A stretch of DNA of 64,000 nucleotides from Ficedula albicollis (taxonomy: Eukaryota; Chordata; Aves; Passeriformes; Muscicapidae), in the NCBI RefSeq assembly GCF_000247815.1, contig NC_021692.1:505108-569107 (forward strand). Direction: 5' to 3'. Both the position numbers and the translations under genes were made by a program. The notes below the pieces were generated by a model. It was not told the DNA's origin. It made no database searches and saw nothing but the letters and a program-made list of their open reading frames with translations. Position 1 is the first letter of the stretch, and every line of letters begins with the position of its first letter. Shown piece by piece: positions 31,796-52,600 of the stretch.

Positions 31796-32788
31796 TGACA
31801 CTTCCTTCACTGAGCTTAATCATAGGACATACTTTTTAAAGATGGAATTAAAGAATCCTTTAATAAACTTTAGTGACTAACTTTCCTTTCATGAGTATCG
31901 TACTGGCATTTCTTTAGTTGGAAGAGCTGCCTCTCTGGATCTGAACAGGGATCTTGAAGGGGTTTTTCTGGGAGCAGAAGGGAATTAATCTCTGCCTTGT
32001 CTTTGACCCTGGCTGGAACAGCTTGACTTCATTATCTTCAGCTGTTTCAGTCATGGGGAAATTTACACAATGTCTTCCAAAATTGTGGTTCCAGATGTTG
32101 ATGGCAGTACCTCATTTGCCACTCAGTAAGTGAGGGATCTGGGGAGTTTCTCAATTAGCACAGACACTGGATGCATTGTGTGGGTCTGTAAAATCCCAGC
32201 TTTATCCCAACAGGGAAGAAATATTCGTACTTCTCTTCTGCTCAAGATTGGTGCAGGGCCCTCAATCTAGCCTGAATTTCTCTGATTCAAAGCTTTGCAA
32301 ACATGGCAGGGAACAGGATGGCAGGTGGGGAAGCTGCAGCTTTGGCAGTTAAAAACAGATGGAATATTTGAGGAGAAAGTTGAGGGCTCTGGCCAATCCC
32401 CATAAACCACAGTGTTCTGCTGGGGTGGGCATTGGCTGAAGTAGTTGAGGAAGTTGGTATTTCTGTTGTTGACTTTAGGCTTCCTAAAGAGTTCAAATTT
32501 CTTTGCCAGGTGAGCCTGTAGTAAATAATAATTTACAGGGAGTTGATATTTTAAAATTTCTATTTTTTAAGTAACACATTCAGGAATTATGAAAAATACT
32601 GGGCTCTTGGGCTGCTGCTGTTTGAAACATGCAAGTGCCCATCAGTATTTTTACTTAGATTTTTATACCTTTTAAAAAATTTTATTTTTTATACTTATTA
32701 AATAAAAAATTGAAGACATATTAAAGAGTCCTGGCTTTTGGCTATTGAGATGCACTTCCTTCTAAGAGCTAACTGGGAATTGTTTCCA

Positions 32789-33216
32789 TGCAGAAGAACG
32801 AGGGCAGGCTGGCAGACTCAGCCCGGTGGACCTGGCAGGGAGTGAGAGACAGACAAGGACTGGTGCCAGGGGGAGCAGCTCAGAAAGGCCACCAAGATCA
32901 ACCTTTCCCTGTCAGCCTGGGGCAACACCATCTCAGCCCTGGGGGCTGGCAAGTGCAGACACATTCCCTGCTGAGACCCCAAGCTGGCCAGCTTGCTCCA
33001 GGGCTCCCTGGGGGGAACACCAGGAGCCCAGTGGTGGCGTGTGTGTCTCCGGCTGATGACAGCTGTGAGGAAAGCCTCAGCACCTTCTGCTACACAAATG
33101 GAGCCAGGAGCATCAGGAGCAAGCCCTGCATCAATGAGGACCCCAAGGATGCCCTGCTGAGGGAGTATCAGGAGGAGATTAAGAAGCTAAAGGCCATTCT
33201 GGCTGAACAGAGGGGC
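32789..33216 (+). pseudogene. KIF17: KIF17 remnant: switch II to neck exon, several frameshifts
   Basis: VDLAGSERQ is in one frame. A second frame has [14 protein letters not shown] and then CRHIPC-stop-DPKLASLLQGSLGG. VVACVSPADDSCEESLSTF through EDPKDALLREYQEEIKKL is in a third. Human has one continuous frame. The exon therefore carries at least three indels and one stop. Confidence 0.9.
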
Positions 33217-34459
33217 ATGAGTGACTTGTCATGTAGAAGAGCCTTTACTGGCTGCAGAGATGTCAAAAAAGAGGATTTTATACATAAAACATTAGCTAAA
33301 TTTTATATCAACCTTTCCCTTACCTATTGGGGGCAGAGTTCTCTATTCTGATTAGAGACTTTATCTTCACTGCTGCCAAATTGACCTTATTCCACTGGCA
33401 AAGACCATCTCAATCCAGTGTTTTCAATAGTGAAAAATTCTGTTAGAAAAGGCTGACATGATTCAAATCTTTGGTTATTTTTGGTGATTGTGGCTAGAAT
33501 TTGGTCAGTTGCAGAAGAGAAGTTTCAGCTGGAAGAACAAAAATGAGCTGCAAAAGAAATACTACTATGAAATTCTTTATTAAATATATATGTATGCTTT
33601 CAAAGTAAGTGTTCAGTCCCTATTCTACAATTTTTGACACTGCAAGAGAGGTTTTGTCCTCCTTATGGCAGTGCTTGAAGACTCAGCCCAGCCTCAGCAC
33701 ACTTGCTCTGTCCTCTGGAGCAGGAACAGGAAATGTAGGAGCAAAGGGCAAAGAGCAGTCTTTAGGGAGCTGATCACCTTTGGAGAATTAGCTCCTAAAA
33801 AGGGCAACTTTCATCAGGGGAATGAGGCTGTAGGATGACTTTTTCCCCCTTTCAGAAATAGCTGTGAACAAAGAAGGTAATTTCCTTGCACTTTTCATCT
33901 TCCCAGTGTCTCTTATCTCCCAAATCTGTAGCATAGCCCTGGAAACAAGTCTCGTGGTTTTCTTTGAAAGAGATACTTGTATTTATAAATTCCACATCAT
34001 TACATTCACTTCCATATTTCCCTTGAAGCTGGAACCTCTCCCTCTTTCCCCACACCTATGGAGCCCCGGGCCAGTGGTGTTTTGGCAGCAAGCATGCTTT
34101 GAAGGAGTACAGGTGTTGCCATGTTCTTTCCTGGCACCAAGCTTCTTTGTTCTCTTTCCAGGAATTCTGCAGACAATCCCACCCAGTGGAAGTTAGGAAC
34201 TTTCAAGAGTTCCAAGACCAACCATTAAGATTAGCTTCAGGTTCATTCAAAATCGTACCTGTGGAGAAACATGAGAAAACTTTCTTTAAAACATACATGG
34301 AATAATCTCTCCACACAAATTTCATACTAATTTGTACTTAAATTAGAAATCTTTCCAGACATTGAATATTTCCTGAGTGTCTTTCTCTGCCTGGCAAATT
34401 CCTGTACTCCTAGTATCCATCGGTCTGTCTGCCTTAATATACTGCTGTTTTGTGTCCAG

Positions 34460-34719
34460 CTCCGTGCTGCCGAGACTGAGATCAAAGACCTGCAGTTGGG
34501 AGTTTGGGCTGGAGAAGATGGATTACCTGAGCACCACCGGCGCCAGGAGCGAGACCTGATGCTCTGCCAGCAGCCGCTGGGTCAGGTGCAGCCCCTCATC
34601 CGGCGCGACTGCAGCTACATTAACCTGGAGGGGATCAGGCGTGAATCCGTCCGGGACGAGGAGAAGCGGTTGCTGGAAAATTCCAGAGCCTGTCATTCGA
34701 AAAGCCCAGCTGCCCGCAG
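34460..34719 (+). pseudogene. KIF17: KIF17 remnant: tail exon, frameshifted
   Basis: LRAAETEIKDLQ, then EFGLEKMDYLSTT in another frame, then RRQERDLMLCQQPLGQVQPL with LIRRDCSYINLE back in the first, then CWKIPEPVIRKAQLPA in a third. Human KIF17 reads these in one frame. Acceptor (gtgtccag) and donor (gtaagg) are intact. Confidence 0.88.
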
Positions 34720-35119
34720 GTAAGGGGACAGCCCCGGGGAGAGGAGCGCGCTGCGGGGCACAGGAAGGTGATGCAGGCGTGCAGCTCTGCCGAGCTCGGC
34801 AGGTCGTGCTCGGGCTGCGTGCACTCACATCTTCCACATAACGTTTGCGCAAAGCTGGCTCGTGGTGCGGATCCCTCGGGAGCCTCTGAGCAGGGTCGGG
34901 ATCAGTCTCGGAGCGGTGATTGTTGCACACACAACCACCCTTACCGCCGCCCCCCACAGCGGTTCCAGCCCCGCCGCAGCCCCAGCCCCAGCCCGGCTGG
35001 ACAAGCGCCCCGAGCGAGAGCGGGGAGCCAGCGGTACGGCCCATTCCTCCTCCACTTTAATCCCATTTGACCAATTTCGCCTTACGGCTGGCGCTGCTGA
35101 CAGCGTTTGCCATCTGCAG

Positions 35120-35981
<862 letters not shown>

Positions 35982-36030
35982 TTGGCTGGAGGGTGCCCGC
36001 CTCTAAGGTAGTTGGGCGGCCGGGACGAAG

Positions 36031-40694
<4,664 letters not shown>

Positions 40695-41045
40695 GCTCCC
40701 TGTGGGAGCCTTTTCCTGGTGCGGGGAGGGCTGGGCAGTGCTCAGAGCCTCCTGTGTATCCGTGTGAGAACTGGTGGGTGCTGGATGTGCTGTGGGGCTG
40801 TGTTTGGTCTTTTTTAGTTTTACACATGGGGGGTTATTGAGAATGAAAATTAAATTTTGGGGGGAGAATCTGTTGCCGAAGTGTCTGCAAACCTGGGACC
40901 AGAATGCTTCTGGTGTTTACAGATGAGTCTCGATGTTTGCTTCGCTCCACTGTTGGAATGATTTGGGTTGGAATGATTTGGGCTGGAGTTGGGTTGGAAT
41001 GATTTGGATTGCAGATTAACTCCCAGTTCAAAATAAAGTCTCGTT
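40695..41045 (+). other. DDOST: DDOST 3' UTR with poly(A) signals
   Basis: ATTAAA at 40849-40854 and AATAAA at 41032-41037 are two candidate poly(A) signals. Between them a short repeat of ttggaatgatttggg occurs three times. Confidence 0.65.
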
Positions 41046-42000
41046 CCTCTCACCCTGGGTGGGAGTGAGGTGGATTTGTGGCCTGGGGCATTTGGATGCA
41101 CTCCCAGAGCTGAGGGCTGTGTCCCCGTCTCTTCCTGCTGTGAGCGTTCCCCAGGGTGGGCTGGCAGGGAACAGTCGGATTGTGCTGAGGCTGGAGGGTG
41201 CTGCAAGGCAAAAGAGGCACACAGGGGCACTTGGGACACCCCAGAAAGCACATGTGTCACCAAAGGCACACGGAGGAGGACAGGGCATGTCAAACCCCCC
41301 CCGTGCTCCATAATGCAAACAGGTGAATTGAGGGACAACACCAAAGGCTCGGCAAGGGCCAGGGATCGCCCCTTAACGCACACTGAGGGATCTAGGGGGA
41401 AAAAAACAGCTGGAAGATGTGATCCCAAGAAAACCAGGGTGGAGGAGCTGAAGGGGGGGGCAGAAGTGTGAGATGAAGTGAGTGGCTTTTGGGGTGCATC
41501 TGGGCTGTTCTGGGATGGAAGGTGGAGAAATTACATTGGGAGTGACGGGTCAGAGGTGCCAGTGAATAAAAGGAAGAAGATGATGGGGCTTTGGGAGACA
41601 GCAGGTGGGGTGCAGGGACCACCAGGGGCATAGTGGTACCCAGGGTGGGGCACAGGACCAACGGGTAGCAGCAGGGACCGCCAGGCACACGGCAGATGCA
41701 CCCTCGGGACAAACTGTGATCCCTGAGGGGACAGGAACCCCTGAGGGCGCAGGGACCCTGGCACAGTGGGACCCCCTCTTGGGGCAAAGGGATGCACAGC
41801 TTCAAGGGGCACAGGGAGCCCCTGGAAGCACATTGACCCCGAGACCCTTGCAGACAGAGGAACCCCGGGACACAGGGACCACCAGGGGCACAGGGATCAC
41901 TGGGGACAGGAACTGCTGGACTACATCTGGGAACACCTGGACCGCCGCTGACACGGGGATTGTCGGTGACCAGTGACGCCCAGGGGCACAGGGATGCCTT
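41046..42000. other. Intergenic region after DDOST
   Basis: No gene recognised. From about 41,590 the sequence is a degenerate repeat of 'cagggacc' and 'ggggcacag' words, which looks like diverged units of the 38-bp minisatellite that follows. Confidence 0.5.
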
Positions 42001-42006
42001 GGTGGC

Positions 42007-43583
<1,577 letters not shown>

Positions 43584-43649
43584 CTTTGCGACGGCGGCGC
43601 TTGACGGCGGCGGCGGCGGGTCCGGGTCCGGGTCCGGGCGGGGGCGGCC
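43584..43649 (+). promoter_or_regulatory. DDI2 5' UTR, GC-rich
   Basis: Short GC-rich leader with gacggcggcg and three tandem gggtcc units before ATG 43650 in good context (ggccATGc). The promoter itself is hidden under the preceding poly-G run. Confidence 0.5.
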
Positions 43650-46600
43650 ATGCTGCTCACCGTGTTCTGCCTGCGCCGCGACCGCTCCGAGATCACCTTC
43701 AACCTGCAGGTGGACGCCGACTTCGAGCTGCAGAACTTCCGCGCCCTTTGCGAGCTGGAGTCCGGCATCCCGGCGGCCGAGAGCCAGGTCAGGGCCTGCC
43801 CCCGCCCCGAGCGCCGGGGAGGGCCCGGCCGGTGTCCCCGGGCCGGGTCGCCCGGGCCGCGAGCGGCCGTGCCGCCTTCTCCCGCAGGATCGGGGTCTCC
43901 TGGGCTGGGAGCGGCCGTATCCCCCACGCCTCGCGGGGTCGGATCCCGGGATCCGCCCCGGCCGTCCGGAGTTCGGGGTTGTTTGGGGTGGTGGGTCCCT
44001 CCCGGTCCCTCCTCTCGCGGACTTTCGGGTTTGAGGAGAAACACCTCGCTTTTCCCTAAAACTCCACTCGGGAGAGGGCTCCGAGTCCCTGGTGACCTGT
44101 GGTCCCTCCGGGAAAGGCTCGGTTTTGCCCCGCCGCGCAGCTGAAAGGGAGAATATAATGTGGGTTTGTTTTGGTTTGTTTTATGTTGAGGTTTAAGAGG
44201 AATCTGATGCTTAAACAGGGCAGGAATTGGAGCGAGGGGAACAGGAGCTGGAGCGCGGGGAAGGTGGTGGCCCGTGGGCTCCTCAAACCCCAGGAGACGG
44301 GGCTGAAACGTTCGGGAAAGGGTTCATTTACCCCATCAAGCCGCTGCCCGGTCTGGGGCGGAAAGGGCACATTCAGTCTTTTCCTCCCTTTTTTCTACAC
44401 AGGTGTAGTGACCGAAGAGGCACATCCGTGTGGTTTTCCCAGCAAATATCCCCCTCCAGCCCGGATTCAGGGCTCAGTCGTGTGCCAAAACATGGGGGAG
44501 GCTGTGTGTGGGGGCGGCTCTGGGCCATCTGTCTGGGCTTGGCTCATGTTCTGGGTTCAGTCCCGCGTTTTTGGCCGTTCCCCCTCGTTTGTCCTGGGCA
44601 GGGCTGTGTCGGCTCCTTTTCTCGGCGCCGGCCGTGCCTGGCAGAGTTTGTGGAGTTTTGCGGTGGTGGCTTTTGCTTCCCGAGCCTTTTCCCAGTCTAA
44701 ATTAACAAAGTGTTTTTCCAGCCAAGCCAGGATTAGTCAGCGCTGGAAGAGCTGCTGCAGGGGCAGCCCTGGAGCTGTGGTGTCCCTCACCCAGCAGGTT
44801 CCCGGCGTTTGGCTTTCCCTCTGCCTTGGGAGAGCCTTGTATTTTGGAATGGGCGGTTGGCGATGAGAGAGAAACAGTCTCAGAGCAGGGGGAGAAAATC
44901 CAGGTAGATCGTGGGTTCTGTAGGAAAAAAACTTGGTTTTGGGCAGGTGGAAAGGGAGAACCCATCTCACACAAGGTTCTGTGCTCCAGCAACTCTCCCA
45001 TGGCTGTACCACAGTGAGCTGCCAGGTCTGGGGACAACCCCTGCGAGGGAACTCTGCGGTGGCTTTGGCCTCTCCAGGCATGAACTGGAGCATAAACTCC
45101 TCACTGACACCTTTGTCCCTTGTGCTGTGGTGACCTGCAGCTCTGGGCCTGGTTTAGGATAATGAGGGCTCACCTCTGCATGTATTTTTTGTCAGGAGTT
45201 CCCTTGTTTGAGTTTTTCCAGCACAGCTGACCTGTGTGGGGTTTGGGTGCTGCCAGCCCCAGGCGAGGGGAGCAGCGCTGCGCTTTTGTAGCCACCTCTG
45301 CCTTCCTTCTGCTTATCCATCTGCCACTCGTGCATCATCCTGTGCCTTGTTGTGTTGTGTTTTCCAGGCAGTTATTTCCTGCTCCTCTCTCTCCTCTTTC
45401 TGCCTGGTGTTTGTGAGGTGTTTTGAGGACCTTCAGTGGGGAGAACAGGTTGGACACCAGGAGGAGTTTCCCCATGGAAAGGGTGATCAGTCCTTGGCAG
45501 GGGCTGTCCAGGGAGGTTTGGAGTCCCCATCCCTGGACTTGTCCAAGGCTGACTTTGAGCTGCAGAACTTCCACACTCAGCGCTGGGCTGGGGACAGGGT
45601 AGGGATTGCACCTGATGATCTTGGAGGGCTTTGCCAGCCTCAACGATTATGTAAGAAAGTTATAAAGATACAAGTTATCAGTGAAGCAGCTTCTTGAGTG
45701 AAAGGATTTTACATTGTTAAATCGCAAATTTGCCGTTTTACATTTACCAGACTTGGCTGTTTTCTGCCCTTTTTCCTCAGCCAAGGTGAATGTTGCATTG
45801 AAGGTGCTGTGTTGGCACTAGAGAGGATGAATTTCCTTGTAAGGGTGATGCAGGGTGGAGTAAACCATTCAGTGTGTGGAGGAGGGTTAATCCCAGCCTT
45901 GTTCTCTGCTGGTTTGGGCAGTGAATTCCGGGTGCTGCAGTTTGGGGTGGGGCAGGAGCTGTGAGGTGTTGAGGGACGGCTGTGGGCACAGGTCGGTGAG
46001 ATAACAGAGGCGGCTGCTGGTGGCTGTGGTGATAAGAGGAGCTGGACAAGGCGAGGGAAAATAATCTGACTTTCCAGTCTCCTCCACACACCAAGGCCAT
46101 GGTTTTCTGGGAGAGGAGACGGGAGGTTCTCAGCAGAGCCACACTCTTCATTCCTTCCCTTCCTTTATTTTCTCTCCGTGCCCTCCATCTGTGCCACGCT
46201 CAGGAGTATTTGATGGGTCCAGGACTTGGCTTGATTGATGGCTGCAGGTGGTATCTGGCAATCCTGGCTGGGGTTCCCTGCTCCATGGGAAGGTTTTACC
46301 CTCTGGCATCGTGCGCAGTGAATCCATCAGTGCCTGCATCCCTGTCTGAGTCACCTCCAGAAGAGCCGATCTCTGGTGCCTGCCAGCCGGCAGAACTGCC
46401 ATGAACCAGACAATCAAAAGGCAGCACAATCCAATCAGTTTGTTTTAAGAGTGGAGCAGAATGGGTCAGGAGTGGATTAATCTGTGCTGCTAATGGATGT
46501 GGCACGAGTGCCAGGCGCTTAATTCATTGTCTGGGATGTAAGGCCGAACGCTCATAAATCCAATCCCAGCAAGATGACAGAGGTAAAGCCTCACTTAAAC

Positions 46601-49600
46601 TGATTAACTCGTCTCATCCAGAGTGCCTGCACAAGGAATCTGCCATTTCAGATTTGGGTGTGCGGCTGGGATTTATAACACACTGGCTGTTGCTGCTGCG
46701 GCACCGACTCAGGCCGGTAACATGAGAGGCTGTGCTGGGCTCTGCCAGCACCAGCTGACCTTGATGGTGCCGCTGGTGTCATGTGGGGTAGAGGCCACTC
46801 ACTTTCAAATCTGCACGTGGCCCCTGGGAGGGACCTGCTGTGTGAGGCAGCGCTGAGGCTGCACACTGTGGTGGTGAGGAGGAGGCAGGAAGCTCGTGCC
46901 TGGTTCCATTGTGTGTGTTTCCCCAGTTCTCTGATTGCTGCCCCACAAGGTTCTGGTCATTTGTGTTCCTCCTGCCTTGTCTTGCCTTGGCACTGCTGCT
47001 GCTGCTGGGTCTCCACTGCTGAGTGCTGCAGGGAGAGTCTGGGTAAGATGTTAGAGAGTTGCTGGAGTGAAGCAGTGAAAGTCTGTAGTGTCAACTGGAC
47101 CTTAAGACAAGTAGTGATGGGTTTTTTGGGATCTTACTGTATCTGCTCCCTGCTCTGCATCAGGCAGAGCCACAGCCCATCCACGTCAGGACTGTGAAAG
47201 CTTCTCCCACGTTGCTGAGCCAGTCCCAACCTGTGGAAAATGTGTTGTTGCTGAACTGGCCTTTTCCAGCCCCTAAGAGACGTGGTTTGGCTAAACAAGG
47301 TGGTATTTGTGAAATTTGATCATGTGCCTGAGGGGTTTAGGCCAAGTTCTCCATACTCTGGGCTGCTGCCAGGGCAGGAGGTGGCTGGGCTGATCTGCCT
47401 GGTGTCGCTGTGCTCCAGTGACAGCACAGAAACCTTCCTGGTGCCAGATACCATTTCTGGGAGCTTCTGTTCCAGCTTTATGTTACATTTTGGGCTTTCC
47501 AACAACTTGGACCTGTAATACATACAGAGGCCCTAATGTTAATGGACCCCTTGTTAAACCAGGTTATCAAAACAGAAATGGATGTGATCTATGTGTTTTG
47601 TAGTCACAAGAAGTTAATTCCCTGCATGGGCTGATGGCAGTCTCAGGAGCAGAGCCTTTGGGTTCCCTGAGTCTGGAGAGTTTCATCACTGGAGTGAGCT
47701 GGAAAGCACTGAGCTAATGATTGAGGTCCCTGTAAAACTGGTTATTCTGGGTAGCTGTGTTGTGGGAAGAGGCAGAGTGATGGATGTTGGGCTGGATCAT
47801 CGCTGGATCTACCTGGATCAGTGCTGCTGGCATGTCTGCAGTTGGTCCAGGGTCAGTGGGAATGCTGCAGAAAACGTCTGTGGCTTGTGTAATCATGGAG
47901 TTTGGAGTTTGGGAATGTGGACAGACAGTCCCGGTCAAGACTTGCTTCCCTCTAATGATCTTGGCCTCTGATCAGGGGAGAGCAACAGCCCTTTTCTGTG
48001 GTGCCAGTTGTCAAACCACAACTGGATTTCAGCAAGACCAATCCTGTGCTGTCCAGCCGTGAACGTGTTGAGGCCCTGCAGTGCCTGAGGCCGAGCCTGT
48101 GAGGACATCACACCTTCCTTTCCAAAGCTTGAGGTTAATCCAGAGAATTTACTGGAACTTTTTTTTTTTCTTTCCTCTATAACAAAATTACATCTTGCTT
48201 TTTTTTTTCCAACATTTTCTCTGCTCGATGCTGCTGGCTCTCGTGGCACAGATTGTTTATGCGGAGCGGCCGCTGACCGACAACAACAGGTCCTTGGCCT
48301 CCTATGGCTTGAAGGACGGGGACGTGGTGATCCTGCGGCAGAAGGAGACTGTGGAGCCACGGCCTTCCATGCGCTTCCCAGGTGAGAAAGAGCTGCCAGC
48401 ACTGCCTGGGCCTGCAGAGATTCTTCAGCACCTACCCAGCACCAGCTCCTGTCGTGTCCTTTAAGGTGCTGAGGGAGGGGGGGTGGCTGGGGTGAGTCAG
48501 GGAGGGCATGTAAATGACCCAGAGAGCTTCCTATTCGGTGTTTTATTCTGAGGAAACCAACACCATTTTACTGTTCCTTTGGGGAAGTGTGCAGGCAGTG
48601 AGCAGGTGACTGGTTCAGAACAGGCTCGGTAAAGGTGTGTGAGTTTTCCTACAGTCAGTGGTTCCCTTCCCACTGGATGCGATGGCACAGGTGTGAGCGG
48701 CTCAGACCGAGGAACAGCCTCTATGGATGTGTGCCCCAAATCTGTCCTGTGGCAGATTCCCTGAGAAGCCACATCTTGCCAAACCCAGTGGTTTAATCGT
48801 ATGTGTGTGCCACAGGCTCCTCCGGGAATACCTGAGCAGAGCCCTGCACCTCTGTCCTGCCTTCCACAGCCACTTCTAGCAAATCCCTGACATAAAATAC
48901 TCCTAGAAAAGGTGCCACAGGCTGAGAAGGGTGTGGAAGCGTTACTGAGGTCCTCATCCTGCCTCAGCTGGAGGATGGGTACCTGCAATGCAGGTCTGCA
49001 GGAACGTTATTACGTTTTTTTCCCCCTGCTTTTTTTTAACCCAAGAGACTCTGAGGTGCCTCAGAGCCACTGGTTTTAGCCCTGCAGTCCCTCCATGAGG
49101 GATTCACATTTATGTAGCTGGGAATAGCTAGTCAGCAAGTGCATTTCAGGGGATTAAAAATGGGGCAGACAGACGAGACCAGTTACATAAATGCACCAGC
49201 GTTGCTAACCCGGTAACCCGGGGACGTGGCTGCGCTTCCGACACGAGGAATCTGCTGTCGTGCAGCATCGAGGGCAGCTCATCCTTCCCGTGGTTTTTCC
49301 AACAGAACTGCAGCCGTGAAGCACCGACTCGTGTGCTCTTCCTTTCAGGTCTGCCCAGGATAGATTTCAGCAGCATCGCCGTTCCCGGGACGTCCAGGCA
49401 GCAGCAGCAGCCCCCGGCGCAGCGCCCGCGCCCCTCGCCCCCGGACGCGCCCCCGTTCCCGCAGGGCCTGGACAACCCGGCGCTGCTGCGGGAGATGCTG
49501 CTCGCCAACCCGCACGAGCTGTCCCTGCTGAAGGAGCGAAACCCGCCCCTGGCGGAGGCCTTGCTGAGCGGGGACCTCGGTGAGCCGGGCTTGAGGCTGG

Positions 49601-52600
49601 GCGGGGTCATCTCCTCCCGTGGGAGGCAGCCCCGGCTTGCCCCGGGGTGTGCTGCAGGCTCCTTGATGTGCAGATAAAAGGTGCCAGTTGGGAGCACTCA
49701 AGGAAGAGCTCCTCAGTTTCTGGGTACATTTCTCCTGCCTGGCATCTTTAATATCCTCTTTAATATCTCCTACTCAGAAATATCAGATGCACAGATGATT
49801 TGGGTGTCTGTGAGCACAAGTGACTCAGATCCTGGTTTTTACACTAAGGCACTCCTTACTGCACATTTTCCAATAAAGGTGGTGTGTTTGCTGCATCCCA
49901 GATCCTACTGAGACTCAGCAGAGAGCAACACACTGCAAACCCAGCTCTGTCCATAGTGATCATGTGCTGTGGACATGAACTGCAGAATGGGAGAGGGGAA
50001 AAGAGCAAGGACATGGCTTTTAGGAACTTTCTCAATAGAAATAGTCATAAATGCATAAGTTTCTGTTACTGTTGGAAGCGTCTGCGTGTTTTGGGCACAG
50101 TTGAAACCTCGTCCTTCACTTCCTCTACAGCTGATGTTGGTCCCTTGTTCTTCTTATGGTGGAAGGTTTGAACTCTAGTGTCCTTTAGGTGTGAAAAAAG
50201 AGGAGTTTAGGGTAGCAGCAGATGAGCTTCTGAACCTCTGCAGGATGTTTAGTTAGGAAACAGATCCTGTTGAGTACAGAGAAATAAATGAAGAGAAGTT
50301 GCTTCTAGCAGGCGATTTTATCCACTCTCAAGGTTACATCTGAGTGATTTCTCTCTGTTAGAGGAAACCAGAGAGGAACTTCCATGGATATTGCCAACCT
50401 GTTTTAACTCTGTCTTTAGTTCATATCCAGAGCTGAAGCTACATTCTTTGCACTCTCAGACTTTTTCATACATCTTGCTGGGAGTTTTTCCCATCACCTT
50501 AAGCAGGGGTGCTGCTTTTAGCACAGGAAACCAAAGGTTAAGCCCAAAACAGCCAGAACTGGCTTCTCTGCTGTTCTGCCTGGTCTGTGCACATCAAGCT
50601 TTGACCCACATGTGCATTTCCAAATTGCTGCATTGGACTGTCAGGAGGAAGTGGTTTGGGCTGTTTTTGCCCTTGTCGTGCTGCACTGCTGCTACTGGCA
50701 GTGTTTGGGCACTGATCCAGCTCTACAGCTCAGCTCCAGCTTGGATTCCCAAATATCTGCATAGATCCGTGCTCTGTGGCTGTGCTGGATGAAGGCACCT
50801 GCTGTACAGAAGCCTGATTTCAAAAATCCAACAATCAAATATACCCAGTGCCTCCCTGAGCACATAACGGCCTTTGAGCCAGAGCTGCTTCCTGGGAACG
50901 GCATCTTTGTAAGCAAACCCAAACTCCCCTGTGCATAGACCTGCACGGACTGCCAAGCCCTTTGGGGATGTACGTGATCCTATTCAAGTGTAAAAAATGG
51001 CCAGAGGCCATCTGGAAAGTGAGAATCTAAAAGCTGTGGTGTTAAAATGGGCATTTAGACCTGGCTATCTCCTGGTTCCAGTGGTAGGCAATCAGCTTTG
51101 GGGATTGTAGTCCCTGGTTTTGCCATGTTCCTTGAAACTTTGAAGGAAGTTTTGTTGTTAGCCTTTAGGTTGTTGGGTTTCTTTCCCTATAAAAATGTAT
51201 GTGCCAGGAAATGGAGTTTGATTGTGCAGTGTTTGGGTAGGGACATGAGGAGAGCAAGCTCTGTCCAGTTGCTTTTCGTCTCGGCAGGTTGCCAAGTTTG
51301 CCACTGATCCTCTGAGGTCCATCCCTGCTGCCCTCAGAGGAAGCTTTTTTTCTGTGTGCTGCCGGGTCTGTTCCTTAGCTGGCATCCAAAGTAGTGTTTT
51401 CTGTGCCAGAATTTGATTTGCAAGAGTAATTTCCAGTAAAAAGCATTTCTTTATTCCTGGTTCCTGCAGAGAAGTTCACCAGGGTGTTGCTGGAGCAGCA
51501 GCAGGACCGAGCGCGGCGCGAGCAGGAGAGGATCCGGCTCTATTCCGCTGACCCCTTTGATCTCGAGGCACAGGCCAAGATAGAAGAAGACATAAGGTAA
51601 CAAACCAAAGTGCTTTTGTAGGCTTTGGGATCCTCTCTGGAGAGAAAAAAAACTGCTGTGTGCTTCCATCCATGGTGTTTTTTCCTCAGAGAAGGCAGAA
51701 TCTAAAGACATGCCTTGTATCAAGGCATTTGTTTGCAGGGTGATGCCCTGGGCCATCTTTGCACATGGGAAGGTTGGGATTCGGGAGTGTGGAGGTGCAC
51801 CCCGTCCTTGAGATGTGTCCAGCTGAGACCACTGAGTGTTGCTCCTGGTGAGGGTGGGGAGGCCCTGGCACAGGTTGCCCAGAGAAGTTGTGGCAGCCCC
51901 ATCCTGGAAGTATTTAGGGTTGGACAGGACTTGGAGCAGCCCGGGATAGTGGAAGGTGTCCCTGACCATGGCAGGGGGTGGCACTGGATGGACTTTAAGG
52001 TTTCTCCAACCCAAACCATTCTGGAATTGTGTGATATGAGGTGACAGCACTGTTGTCTGTGCATGTGATGTCTTGGAGCTGCCTGAACTGGTTCACTCCT
52101 GAGACTGGAGCACTTGTCCAGGAGATGTGTGGAAAGCACATCTCCTCTCAAGAGGTGTGAGTCTGGTGCCTGAGGCGTTTTGAGCCCAAGAGCTGGGCTG
52201 GTGCTGTCTCCCAGCTGAGCTCTGCACAGCAACATGGTGTTGTTTCTCCCAGATGCCCTTGAGATTTGGTTTTGCATCCTGCTAATTGTTCTGTGTCTGG
52301 CTAATTCACTGAGCAGAGGTTCTCCAGAAATGCATCCTGCTCATCAGCTCACTCCCTCTTGCTGCCTTCCAGATGTACTTGTGTTGGGCTGAGGCTTGAT
52401 TTCTTCAGCTGAGTAGTAAATCCTGGAGTTGGTTCGTGGCTGGTGGCTTTTCCCTGGTAACAGTGTCTGTCTGGTGCAGGGCCATTGTTGGTCAGAACCA
52501 GAATTCACTGGTGGTAGCAGTGCTCTCACATTACGACTGACAAGGTGTTGGTGCCAGATAAACACTCAGCAGTGCAGAAAATAGACGTTTGTAGATAGTG

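Noticed and set aside
32788..33351. An intact 187-residue KIF17 fragment as a functional gene
   Set aside because: The open frame carries only the last part of the motor exon in the right frame. The first half is out of frame with the VDLAGSERQ and KINLSLSA remnants, which lie in the two other frames.
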